This document shows, in pieces, positions 1 to 9,100 of a stretch of 30,654 nt of DNA. The DNA is taken from NCBI GenBank assembly GCA_002451555.1, contig DKCU01000017.1, positions 1 to 30,654 on the forward strand. The letters run 5' to 3'. The DNA comes from Candidatus Segatella albertsiae. Lineage in GTDB: Bacteria > Bacteroidota > Bacteroidia > Bacteroidales > Bacteroidaceae. The notes beneath the pieces were generated by a model. That model worked only from the letters and a program-made list of their open reading frames with translations, had not been told where the DNA came from and ran no database searches. Numbering within the stretch: position 1 is the stretch's first letter; every line of letters starts with the position of its first letter. Both the position numbers and the translations under genes were made by a program.

Positions 1-25
1 CTGTCTCAGGACACACTTTCATCCG

Positions 26-56
26 CAAAGGTAACACAATTATCCTAAAGTGCAAA
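26..56 (-). promoter_or_regulatory. Bacteroidota-type promoter firing off the left edge
   Basis: Read on the minus strand, a -33 TTTG (positions 56-53) is followed after 19 bases by a -7 box TACCTTTG (33-26). This matches the Bacteroidota sigma-70 consensus TTTG-N19-21-TAnnTTTG. Transcription would start near position 20 and serve a minus-strand gene lying outside the window, so the NigD-like gene at 224-982 is probably not joined to it. Confidence 0.6.
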
Positions 57-128
57 ATTATTAACCACAAATTGCAACTTTCTGCCTTTATTCTCTAAAA
101 ATACCGAAAGGATAGCATTAACTAACAA

Positions 129-160
129 GGGGCACATCCGCCTTTCGACGGTCGTGCCCC
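129..160 (-). terminator. Hairpin terminator after the NigD-like gene
   Basis: GGGGCAC (129-135) pairs with GTGCCCC (154-160), with a short inner CCG/CGG stem in the loop. T-rich sequence lies on both sides, so it could act in both directions. It sits between the stop of the minus-strand NigD-like gene and the next minus-strand promoter at 26-56, which favours a role as terminator for that gene. Confidence 0.55.
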
Positions 161-223
161 TCTCTTTTCTCATACACAATACAAAATCTTCTTATCTTTC
201 CTTATACCAATATAAAAATCTTC

Positions 224-982
224 CTATCTGATGACATTTCCATGAACTGCCTCATAGCCTACCAGCATCTTGCTGCTGCCCACGGCTTTGCGAGAGCAAT
301 AGTCGAAATCCACGCTCTTGTCGCCAGCGGTCGATTTCCACTTGATAGTCAGCTTCACCTTCTTTCCCTGAGTATCAGGCAACACACCATTCAGGTTGAA
401 TGCCACCAAGCCGTCGCCCCAACGCAACTGTGGGTCGCCATTTGTGTTATGACGAAGTTCCACCTCGTATGGATTCTCTGGATTTCCACCTACCAGAAGG
501 TTGATGGAATGAGCGTTGACATTGCCCCAAAGTGCTCGGAAACGAAGTGTCAGATAACCGTCCTCCGCTATCGTCACCCAGTCGCGCACGATGTCTATGG
601 CATCATTGCCATACTTCGCATCATTCTCGGCAGATGTGGCAAGATATGGCACTGGCTTCTTCGTCAAGATACTGTCTATCCAGTTGACATTGACCACGCC
701 GTCATACGAGTCGCTCTTTTGGTCGGTTATCGTATAATTGACCAATGCACGCACTTCCTTGCCGTCATAAAGTTTCCCGTTGATGTTGGCAGGAAGCAAA
801 GTCGTACTGTCATCCAACTGGAAATAACAATTGTCCCCATTTGTCTTCACAGTCACCAGTGCATTAGGCATGATTCTCAGATAATCATCGTCATCATCGT
901 TGGAGCAAGCCCCCAATGCGACGGAGAGGAGAAACAGCCCTAACACACCTGTAATCCAATTCTTCATTCTATTCATAATCAT
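224..982 (-). CDS. NigD-like surface lipoprotein
   Basis: The 252-residue protein has a hydrophobic signal segment (residues 8-25) and a lipobox with Cys26, followed directly by Ser-Asn and five Asp residues. A run of acidic residues right after the lipidated Cys resembles the lipoprotein export signal that sends Bacteroidota lipoproteins to the cell surface. The rest (IMPNALVTVK, a YFQLDDSTTLLPANI segment, then a beta-rich second half) resembles NigD-like proteins, which have an N-terminal OB-type and a C-terminal beta-sandwich domain. Their molecular function is not established. ATG codons at 982, 976 and 967 are possible starts; AAAGGA just before 982 favours the first, while 967 gives a more compact signal peptide. 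It is divergent from the response regulator gene and has its own terminator, so a link to the neighbouring system is not shown. The family call is from memory of the family pattern. Confidence 0.75.
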   Translation of the reverse strand: MIMNRMKNWITGVLGLFLLSVALGACSNDDDDDYLRIMPNALVTVKTNGDNCYFQLDDSTTLLPANINGKLYDGKEVRALVNYTITDQKSDSYDGVVNVNWIDSILTKKPVPYLATSAENDAKYGNDAIDIVRDWVTIAEDGYLTLRFRALWGNVNAHSINLLVGGNPENPYEVELRHNTNGDPQLRWGDGLVAFNLNGVLPDTQGKKVKLTIKWKSTAGDKSVDFDYCSRKAVGSSKMLVGYEAVHGNVIR

Positions 983-1099
983 TTATCCTTTCGTTATTTT
1001 TTCCTCGTTTATCTGCCTTTAAAACCACAGAAGAAGGAAAACTTGCTTGCAAATTCGCAAAAGAAAGTTAAAAGGGTAGCTTGATACAATTATTTGCTG

Positions 1100-1107
1100 T
1101 ATATTTG
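1100..1107 (+). promoter_or_regulatory. -7 box upstream of the sigma-54 regulator
   Basis: TATATTTG matches TAnnTTTG and lies 45 bases before the ATG at 1152. No good TTTG lies at the expected -33 position; a TTG at 1081 is too close. This is the best candidate promoter for the response regulator and possibly for the whole plus-strand run behind it, since no TAnnTTTG box was found in the gaps at 2562-2633 or 3996-4113. Confidence 0.4.
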
Positions 1108-1151
1108 CAGTTCGATAGAAGAGAAAAAGAAGAGAAAAAGATTGCAAAGGC

Positions 1152-2561
1152 ATGGCAAAGTTATTGATAGTAGAAGACGACTTGGCATTCGGAACCATGA
1201 TACAGACATGGCTCAAGAAGAAGGGATTCGATGTAGAAAGAGCTACCTCGGTAGGGGCGGCATTGCATCTATTGGAAGAGGACAGCCAAAGGGACTTAAT
1301 CTTGTCGGACTTACGATTGCCCGACCATGATGGGCTTGTTCTCCTGCAATGGCTTAGGAAACACGACATCCAGATTCCATTCATCGTCATGACAAGTTAT
1401 GCCGAGGTGCAAAATGCGGTGCTTGCCATGAAATCTGGCGCAACAGACTATATTGCCAAGCCTTTCCCTCCTGACATCCTCTTGGAGAAGATTCAAGAGG
1501 CGGTGAAGGGAGTGAAGAGAGTGAAGGGAGTGAAGAGTGAAGAACGAAGAGTGAAGAATTCAAGTGCTTCCGAGGGTTCTAACGGCTCATCGCAAAATCT
1601 GTCAAACTCTTCGCAAGATGCTGTTTCTAAATATCAAGACGCTACTCCTAAATATATAGAAGGTGAGAGCGAGGCTTCCAAGAAACTATACGACTTCGTC
1701 TCGCTCGTGGCTCCTACACCGATGTCAGTGTTGATACTGGGTGCCAGCGGAACGGGCAAGGAATATGTGGCTCACAGAATCCACGAACTAAGTCAGCGTG
1801 CCAACAAACCTTTCTTCGCCCTCGACTGCGGCGCCATCCCCAAGGACGTGGCTGCATCCGAGTTCTTCGGTCATGTGAAAGGTGCTTTCACGGGAGCCGA
1901 CCAAGACAAGAAAGGAGCTTTCGAGATGGCAAACGGTGGTACTTTGTTCCTAGACGAGATGGGGAACCTCAACTATGAGGTGCAAGTACAATTGTTGCGT
2001 GCCTTACAGGAACGCAAGATTCGACCTTTGGGAAGCAACAAGGAGATAGACATCGACATCCGACTGGTATGCGCCACCAACGAGAATCTCGCCCAAAGGG
2101 TAGCCGAAGGCAACTTCCGTGAAGACCTCTACCACCGCATCAACGAGTTTACGATTTATATGCCTGAGTTGAAAGACCGTGGCACAGACTTATTCCTTTT
2201 CGCCAACCTGTTTATCCGACACGCCAACAAGGAACTGGGGCGAAACGTGTTAGGGCTCGACAAGAAAGCGTCTGAGCGAATCGCCGCCTATGACTGGCCG
2301 GGCAACCTGCGTGAGCTCAACAATGTGATGAAACGAGCCACTCTGTTGTGTAGAGGCAACTACATCGGGGAAGCAGAATTGGAGCAGAGCATGAGCCACA
2401 TCCAACCACAAGCCCCGACCACCCTGCGTGACGAGCAGACTGAGCAACAGCGGATAGAGGCTGCGCTCAAAGCGGCAAACGGCAACAAGAGCAAAGCGGC
2501 GCAACTGCTTGCCATCGACCGAAAGACGCTCTACAACAAGATGAGGAAATATGGTATGTAA
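1152..2561 (+). CDS. Sigma-54-dependent response regulator, NtrC type (REC-AAA+-Fis)
   Basis: This 469-residue transcription activator has three standard parts. The receiver domain (1-117) carries the acidic pair Glu8-Asp9-Asp10, phospho-acceptor Asp53, a conserved Thr (MTS) and Lys103. The AAA+ domain (about 165-400) has Walker A GASGTGK (197-203), the sigma-54-contacting GAFTGA loop (244-249) and Walker B with Asp268-Glu269. A Fis-type helix-turn-helix lies at about 433-469. Proteins of this kind bind enhancer sites and use ATP to open promoters held by RNA polymerase with sigma-54. The linker between REC and AAA+ (about 117-150) is low-complexity Lys/Val/Glu encoded by 9-bp repeats. A near-consensus sigma-54 promoter with upstream iterated sites occurs at 16671-16797, and a hybrid kinase follows it, so target and phosphate donor may both be in this window. 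It is the first gene of the plus-strand run, 72 bp before the lipoprotein. Confidence 0.93.
   Translation: MAKLLIVEDDLAFGTMIQTWLKKKGFDVERATSVGAALHLLEEDSQRDLILSDLRLPDHDGLVLLQWLRKHDIQIPFIVMTSYAEVQNAVLAMKSGATDYIAKPFPPDILLEKIQEAVKGVKRVKGVKSEERRVKNSSASEGSNGSSQNLSNSSQDAVSKYQDATPKYIEGESEASKKLYDFVSLVAPTPMSVLILGASGTGKEYVAHRIHELSQRANKPFFALDCGAIPKDVAASEFFGHVKGAFTGADQDKKGAFEMANGGTLFLDEMGNLNYEVQVQLLRALQERKIRPLGSNKEIDIDIRLVCATNENLAQRVAEGNFREDLYHRINEFTIYMPELKDRGTDLFLFANLFIRHANKELGRNVLGLDKKASERIAAYDWPGNLRELNNVMKRATLLCRGNYIGEAELEQSMSHIQPQAPTTLRDEQTEQQRIEAALKAANGNKSKAAQLLAIDRKTLYNKMRKYGM
1501..1557 (+). repeat. 9-bp tandem repeats in the REC-AAA+ linker
   Basis: Units of the form GTGAAGGGA / GTGAAGAGA follow one another and then decay into GTGAAGA and GTGAAGAACGAAGA variants. 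They keep the reading frame and encode Val-Lys-Gly/Val-Lys-Arg steps in the flexible linker of the regulator. Confidence 0.8.
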
Positions 2562-2633
2562 GAGATTTTAGGATTCCCTATAATCATCCATCCGACATAC
2601 TATCAGAATTCATAATAAAAATAGAAACATACA

Positions 2634-3995
2634 ATGAATATATCCAAGATTAAGAACAGGGTCTTGATAGCTCTCACCCTCGTGGCAAGCATAGGCTTCA
2701 GTGCCTGTGGCAGTTCCAGCGAAACCAGCTTGTCGCAAGAGATTCAGCAATATTACGACAAAGACATCACGGCAAAGAACAATACACAGGGCACTTCCGC
2801 TTACTTCGACTTGTCGGATGGTGTTGTTCTCGCCTACAAGAACCCGGGTGCAGCCGGCTTCCTGAACGCCACCGTACAGCGTCTTACCAGCACGGATTCT
2901 TGTCAGGTGTTCTCTTTGGCTGATGACAAGATTACCCCTCTTCGTCTCAAGCAGACCCAGCTCTACAATAAGATTATGGACACGAAATCGTATGTCCAGC
3001 AAATGGCTCCCATCGAGAAGACACTCGACAAGATAGTCAAGGACGGAAAGAGCAGTTTGCTGGTCACCGACTTCGAGGAATTCACCCCCGACAGACAGGT
3101 ACAGCACCAAAGTTTCGCCACCCGCTACTTCACCCATTGGCTGAAACAAGGCAACGACATCACCTTCTTCATCTTTGACTTCGTGGGCGAGAGAAACCTC
3201 ACCTACCATCTCTATTTCGTCGTATTCGACAACAAGAGTCACCAGTTCCTCGACCAAATCAGACAATCCGTCGCTGGCATCACTGGTTACCAGGAGTTTC
3301 ATCTCTCGACCGACGCATACTCCGTTTCCACCCAATATCCTTCCGCTGCCAAGGGAGGCAACTATCATGACGCTGCCACAGGCGAAGACCTCATCACGGG
3401 TGTCATGGAGGATGGAAGCGAGAACGCTTACGCCAACTATGGGCAAGGAGCGAGACTGGAGTACTATCCACTTGGCGTAACTTGGGAAGATGCTCTCAAG
3501 AACTCGCAGGAGGCGACTCAAGCTGGCTTCAACCCGAAATACACGGCTCTCTTTAGAAACCTTTTCTTCGATTTCAGCAACCAAGACTCCTATGTCATCA
3601 AGAAACTGAATGTGAAAGTGACCGATGTAGAGGAAGACTTCCAATGTTTCGTCGCCAAGGAAAAGGCAACTGCGAAACCAACGGAAATCAAGGATATGCT
3701 CACCATCGACCAAAGCCTCTTCGCAAAGAGCATGACACAGAGCCAAGGCAAGAAAGCTGAGATAGGCATCGTTTTCGCACCTCAGTTCAAGGGAGACATC
3801 ATCGGTGGAGAGCAAGGAGACCTCTTCCGTATCGACGTGACCATCGCCGAGAGCCAACCCAACCTATCGCCGCGCATCGACAAGCTCTTCTCCTGGGGAG
3901 CCAACAACAGTTTGCGTGACGCCATCCGCAACACCCTGCAAGAGTTGAACCCGAGGGGAACTGTCATCTACACCTATTTTGCCAAGGCTATATAA
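2634..3995 (+). CDS. Uncharacterised lipoprotein, first effector-side gene of the cluster
   Basis: The 453-residue protein starts with a basic n-region, a hydrophobic stretch (about 10-22) and a lipobox ending in Cys25 (GFSAC), so it is very probably a lipoprotein. No acidic export signal follows the Cys, which leaves inner face of the outer membrane or the periplasmic membrane as likely places. The mature part is mixed alpha/beta with no motif I recognise. Features visible are a FFIFDFVGERNLTYHLYFVVFDN beta pair near 180-200 and a C-terminal IDKLFSWGANNSLRDAIRNTLQELNP helix pair. It lies between the regulator (72 bp gap) and a small membrane protein (118 bp gap) on the same strand. I infer that it is the envelope component of the NTPase cluster. 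Its function is unknown. Confidence 0.8.
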   Translation: MNISKIKNRVLIALTLVASIGFSACGSSSETSLSQEIQQYYDKDITAKNNTQGTSAYFDLSDGVVLAYKNPGAAGFLNATVQRLTSTDSCQVFSLADDKITPLRLKQTQLYNKIMDTKSYVQQMAPIEKTLDKIVKDGKSSLLVTDFEEFTPDRQVQHQSFATRYFTHWLKQGNDITFFIFDFVGERNLTYHLYFVVFDNKSHQFLDQIRQSVAGITGYQEFHLSTDAYSVSTQYPSAAKGGNYHDAATGEDLITGVMEDGSENAYANYGQGARLEYYPLGVTWEDALKNSQEATQAGFNPKYTALFRNLFFDFSNQDSYVIKKLNVKVTDVEEDFQCFVAKEKATAKPTEIKDMLTIDQSLFAKSMTQSQGKKAEIGIVFAPQFKGDIIGGEQGDLFRIDVTIAESQPNLSPRIDKLFSWGANNSLRDAIRNTLQELNPRGTVIYTYFAKAI

Positions 3996-4113
3996 TATAA
4001 CCAAGGCAATATAACATAAAAGGAAATATAATATAATAAGGTATATATATCCTTAGAAGGGCATTAGAATCATAAAAGAAAGATATTAGAATCATCATAA
4101 AACACTATAAACT
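3996..4113 (+). other. AT-rich gap with short direct repeats
   Basis: This 118-bp gap is very AT-rich. It holds imperfect repeats of ATATAATATAA and two copies of ATTAGAATCAT (near 4063 and 4086). I see no TAnnTTTG box, no GG-N10-GC sigma-54 pattern and no convincing terminator hairpin, which is compatible with read-through from the gene before. Confidence 0.4.
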
Positions 4114-4461
4114 ATGAACGCAACTGTTGCTTCAGCCTACATGGTAGGCGCCATTACCTTTGTAATATGTATGTTGCTCGCCATCCTCATCGCCAACAAC
4201 ATTCGCTACGAGGCTGGCATCAACCCACAAGACAAAAGGAAAAGAAAACTGAGCTTTTGGGTCATCACCATACTTTGTCCGATAGCCATCATGGCCATCA
4301 ACTACTTTGCCGTATATACCGACATACGAATCCCATCCAGGCAGAGTGCATACCTGGCTGCCATGGGCATATCCTCAGGCATCTTCTTCGTAGCGCATAT
4401 CGTATGTGGTTTCTTACTCAGCAAGGCATTTCCACACGGAAAGCTCGCCAGTTGGTTCTAA
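4114..4461 (+). CDS. Small integral membrane protein with three helices
   Basis: The 115-residue protein has hydrophobic segments at about 7-27, 47-67 and 82-103. They are separated by a strongly basic loop (DKRKRKLS, about 39-46), which by the positive-inside rule should face the cytoplasm, placing the N-terminus outside and the first loop inside. No enzymatic motif is visible and I do not recognise a family. Its stop codon is followed without any gap by an ATG that opens the tubulin-like gene, suggesting translational coupling. A simple reading is that it anchors or docks the cytoplasmic NTPases at the membrane; that is inference. Confidence 0.8.
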   Translation: MNATVASAYMVGAITFVICMLLAILIANNIRYEAGINPQDKRKRKLSFWVITILCPIAIMAINYFAVYTDIRIPSRQSAYLAAMGISSGIFFVAHIVCGFLLSKAFPHGKLASWF

Positions 4462-6141
4462 ATGTCGGTCTTAAACAAGAGAACAATGGAAAAATTATTC
4501 GTTATCGCCATCGGAGGCACGGGCATGAGATGCCTGGAGTCATTCGTTCACCTCTGCGCCATGGGCTTGTTCGACAACAAGGAAATCGACATACTGACCC
4601 TTGACACGGACCAAAGCAATGGCAACAAAGACCGTGTGGAATCGCTCATCAACCTCTATAACAAGATTAAGTCTGATGATGCCAACAACATCAATGGCGG
4701 TCGCCCCAACGCAAAGACATTCTTCTCCGCCAAGTTGAACCTGTATCGTTTCTATACGGTCTATGGAGAAGGCAACCGAAAGACCTACAAGATTCTGTCG
4801 GGTGTCAACAGCGGGCTGCACAAGGAAGAGAACACCGACTTGACAGACTTGTTCTTCGACGAGGACTCCGTGCAGAGTTTCGAGCTAGACCACGGCTATC
4901 GTGCACAGACCCACCTCGGTTCGCTGCTGATGTACCATGGCATCATCGAGGCAGCAAGAAACGTGGCACGCAACGGCGAGAGTGCATCCAACGCCGAGAA
5001 AGATCTCAGGACTTTCCTGGAGAACCTGCAAGCTTCACAAAGCACGGCACGAGTTTTCGTCTTCGGTTCCATCTTTGGCGGAACGGGAGCATCGTCTATC
5101 CCTGTGATACCTGTTGCCTTGCGCGATGCCATCAGCATACTTTCCGACGGCACCAAGACACTCGACACACACCATGTCAAGTTTGGCTCCACCCTACTCA
5201 CCGACTATTTTACGTTCACGGCTCCAGACAGCATACAGAAAAGCGACGATAAGGTCATCGCAGACTCCAACAACTTTGCACTCAACTGCCAGGCTGCCTT
5301 GCAGTTCTACCAGGCGGACCCTACAGTTAGGAATACCTACAAGCGATTCTACCACATCGGCTGGCCCTACCAAGCCCTCTATGTGGGCAACCAAGGCAAG
5401 ACCATCACGGGAGGAAAAGCCCAAAGAAACGTATGCCATGTCGTGGAACTGATGTGTGCTTGCGCTGCCTACGACTTCTTCAGTCTCAAAGAAGAAGACC
5501 TCAACAACGAGACCGCCAAATATCTGTATCGCTCTTTCGAAGACCGAGAGGGACAAGTCTGCCTGCATGGCTCTGACTTCATCAAGAACGGCAATGCCTT
5601 CGAGAGCAAGTTGGGTTCCCTATTCTCCCTTGCCCATATCATCCTCTCACAGTACGATGCCGCATGGACAGACGTAGAAGGCTCTGGAACCAAGGGACTC
5701 CTCAATCGTTTTGCCCAACAGAACATCCATGACTACGATGGCATTACCAACAACCAGGCGAAGGACCTGGACAATTACTTCAGAGACTATTTCGGATATA
5801 GTTTCGACGTGGATGGCAACATGCAGAAAGGTTGGATTTATCAAATCAAGGACTCTATCCCTGGCAGGTTCATCTTCATCGACGAAGCCTTCAAGGAACA
5901 GCAAAAAGACATGAAGAGCATCAGTTGCGGACACCTATTCGAAGAAGAACAACACAACTGGAGCAAGCTCTCGGGATTCTTCAGCAAGAAAGACAACAGC
6001 GTAGATGTACTCATCAAGAACCTGGGCGAAGAAAAGACCAGACCCACAAGCGACCAAAACGTACAGACCACCAAGGAGAAATTCCTCGCTCACATCTACA
6101 ATGCCATCACCATCAACCAGAACTTTAACGAGAAAATATAA
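4462..6141 (+). CDS. Tubulin/FtsZ-fold GTPase-like protein
   Basis: This 559-residue protein begins with a strand plus glycine loop, FVIAIGGTGMRCLE (13-26), then a beta strand ending in TLDTDQSNGN (about 47-56), where the acidic residue of Rossmann-type nucleotide folds is expected. The tubulin signature loop appears as GGTGAS (206-211) after a hydrophobic strand, as in the T4 loop of FtsZ and tubulins. These motifs and their order fit the bacterial 'tubulin-like' family (Pfam Tubulin_2 type), larger than FtsZ and of mostly unknown role. The C-terminal half is long and helical. The ATG at 4462 directly follows the previous stop; an alternative ATG at 4486 (residue 9) has AAGAGA just ahead of it and may be the true start. 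The next gene, the actin-like ATPase, starts 6 bp after the stop. Whether it polymerises cannot be told from sequence. Confidence 0.82.
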   Translation: MSVLNKRTMEKLFVIAIGGTGMRCLESFVHLCAMGLFDNKEIDILTLDTDQSNGNKDRVESLINLYNKIKSDDANNINGGRPNAKTFFSAKLNLYRFYTVYGEGNRKTYKILSGVNSGLHKEENTDLTDLFFDEDSVQSFELDHGYRAQTHLGSLLMYHGIIEAARNVARNGESASNAEKDLRTFLENLQASQSTARVFVFGSIFGGTGASSIPVIPVALRDAISILSDGTKTLDTHHVKFGSTLLTDYFTFTAPDSIQKSDDKVIADSNNFALNCQAALQFYQADPTVRNTYKRFYHIGWPYQALYVGNQGKTITGGKAQRNVCHVVELMCACAAYDFFSLKEEDLNNETAKYLYRSFEDREGQVCLHGSDFIKNGNAFESKLGSLFSLAHIILSQYDAAWTDVEGSGTKGLLNRFAQQNIHDYDGITNNQAKDLDNYFRDYFGYSFDVDGNMQKGWIYQIKDSIPGRFIFIDEAFKEQQKDMKSISCGHLFEEEQHNWSKLSGFFSKKDNSVDVLIKNLGEEKTRPTSDQNVQTTKEKFLAHIYNAITINQNFNEKI

Positions 6142-6147
6142 TCGTTT

Positions 6148-9100
6148 ATGAACAGACCATTAGTCATCAAGGTCAAAACAGCCTCCATCCCACCAAGTAC
6201 AGTGGGAGAATGGCAAGACCTTTCGGGAATGATAGAGCAATTTACCGCCGACATCATCACCCCAGCCATAGACCAAGACTCGGATATCAGCGCACAAGTG
6301 TCTGGCATCCCGACAGCCTACGCACGCGCCAACCTCTTCAAGTCGGCGCTCCAGTCGTATGGGAAATCCAAGGAAAGCATCGACCTCAACATGAATGCCT
6401 TCTACAAGATGTTGTCCTCTGAATGGCGTGGCTTCATCGCCTGCATCGCCCTCGACTACAGCAGAATCAAAACCGAGATGGTCGATCTGGCTTATTCCGA
6501 CGGAAAGGGTCTTCTGGACACTGCCAACATCTATGAGCCAAAAGGAACTTTCGGCAATATGCTCTTCCACCGCAAGCCTTTGTGGTGCTTGAAGGACACC
6601 GATGCCGACGAACAGCATCGTGGCGTGCCTTCCATCGAAATCGTCAAGTACGATGGACAGGTGGTAGGTGCTACTTCTCCCGAAAGTCTCTTGTTTACTT
6701 CCTGCTCCTACAAGGTCAAGGAGACGGAGAACCGCCCTTGGGTAGATTACAAGACAGGAAAATTCAAGGATCCGATGGAGAACGGCGAACTTGACCAGAC
6801 CATGACCTTGCAACTCTATGCCTACATAGACTACCTGATAGAGGGCATCAACCAGGATGGCAAGACAGGCGTCAACGGCTTGGCTGATTATTATTATTTC
6901 TTGCCTCCAACCCTTGCTCCGAAATATGACAATATCCTCAACAACCTCATGACATGGAGAAAGGAGATTGCCACATACGCAGAGAAGAAGAACTTCAAGT
7001 TGGAAACAGCCAGCGTTCCTCCTGTCACGGTTTTCCATACACCTTTCGACAGAACTTTCAACTATAAGGACGAACTATATGCCTTGGATGGTGTACTCTA
7101 TACATCAGCCCAGGGACAGAGCGTATTCTGCAATCCCAAGGAGTTGCTCCTGCCAGACACAGCCAAGATAGCCCGACTCATCATCAAGGGGCCTTACAAG
7201 AACGAGCCGAGCCAGTTCCCTATCTACGCATTGGCGGCAGAAAAGAAAAACGAGCCTGGAGAGAAGGCATACTTCGCCCTTCCCCTCAGTCCATTGGGCA
7301 TCCAGGCATTCGGCAAGAACATCGGCGCCTTGGTGGAGCCTGTATCATCAAGAGCCAACATCCCTTCTCGGCTCACAGCCATTTACGACCCTGACGCAGA
7401 GAAGGACAACCTGGAAGTAACTCTCCACTTGGAACTCAACGATGGCAGAACCAAGGAGATGAAGACCACTTATACTTGTGGAGGTGAAATCGACGGAAGG
7501 AGCCTCATTCTCTGGCCTAACTTCATCTCCAAGAAATGGCATCGCTATTTCTTGTACTCAGAGCTTCCACACAACATCAACTTGAAGGATTATCCTTTCC
7601 AAGCCGTTCCTTTTGTAGGGGAAGATTGGGAAAACTCTGAGATGACACTGCATATCGAGGCTAACCGTGCCGTTGCCGACAACCCATACAAGTATGAGAT
7701 TTACGAGAGCAACCGGCCTTTCAAAGGCATCAAACTCAATATCCCTAGCGGAGAAGAGTCAGGCTACCTCCTGATAAAATATACGACCACGACGGAATGC
7801 CCATCCATAGCACAAGACAAACTGGACGTGCAAGACAACGACTTGAAGGGCACGACCATAGGTGTTGACTTTGGTAGCACCAACACGTCCATCGCCTATC
7901 TCGACCCTATCGACCAACAAGCCAAGGGAATCCAGTTTGTCAATCGCCGCATCTCCTTGTTACGCACAGGAGAGGATACCGATGACCGTGCTGCCAACGA
8001 GAACCATCTTCTCTTCTTCCAGTCAAACCCCTTGTTGTCGAACGCCATCAAGAGTACGCTGACGCTCCACGACTCACGCCGTGTGGTCAAAGACATCAAC
8101 GAGGCACAAGAAATCTCCAAGTTCGAGAAAGAAGTAAAGGGTGGTTTTCCTTGCTTCAGCCTCAACTTGCCATTGGCACCCGTGGCTCCAACTTCGAGAA
8201 CCATCAAGCTACAGACAGCAGAGTGCGGACTGATAGAACAAACCTACAACATGAAATGGGACGACGACGAGCGCAACATCGCCTACAAGAAGGCATTCTT
8301 GCGTTCCTTGTTACTTCAGGTCTATGCAGAATTGTTTGTCAAAGACTTGTTCCCGAGGAAATTGAAATGGTCTTATCCTTCGTCGATGAGCGAGAGTTTG
8401 CTGCGTAGCTACAACACGATATGGAGTGCGTTGCCAACGGTCAATCCGCTGAACGACATCCAACAGCACAAGCCTGTCATCACCGACTCATTATATCAGT
8501 TGAAAGTCTCCACCTTTGGCTACAACTTACAAGCCAAGACCACATTCTTCAGCGGCAATGCCTTCCTGACCAACGAGCCTGTAAACTTTCTGACCGAGGC
8601 CAAGGAGAAGGACACAGGAAAGGGCGAGACGATATTGGAGAAGAATGAGACGATATTGGAGAAGAATGAGATGATATTGGAAAAGGACGATGACACCAAG
8701 ACATTCTCCTTTAATCCAGTGAAGATGGTAGATGAGAACGACTTCCAAAGCATGACGGAGGCTTGTGCCGTAGCCAACTATCTGAATGTGAAGGCTGATG
8801 ACAGGGACTCGCTGACGGTATGCTTCGACATCGGTGGAAGCACCAGCGACATCTCTGCCCTGTGCCAGTTGAACACACCCGATGGAGCTCGCCTGACCAT
8901 GATTAAGCAAAACTCCATTCACTTCGCCGCCCAGCTCGTAGGCGAGGCTACCAAGCATTGCCCTCGTTTCCAACGAGTATTGCTCAGCACCTGCGAAGAA
9001 TTTGGACTCAAGATACAAGGTCTGAACCTCGGTGCCAACAGATACAGTCCAGAGACTGCCAGCTACTACTTTGAGCAAATGGTAGATCGCTTGGACGCAT

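Noticed and set aside
242..943. A 233-residue plus-strand frame opposite the NigD-like gene.
   Set aside because: It is antisense to a gene with signal peptide, lipobox and family pattern; its composition (many His, Ile, Arg) is that of a reverse-strand shadow.
1020..1100. GG/GC spacing in the gap upstream of the regulator considered as a sigma-54 promoter.
   Set aside because: The GG and GC are 11 bases apart rather than 10 and the flanking bases do not fit TGGCAC.
2610..3857. A 415-residue minus-strand frame opposite the lipoprotein gene.
   Set aside because: It is rich in Leu, Val and Glu in the way reverse complements of this codon use are, has no motif, and the plus-strand frame has a clean lipobox.
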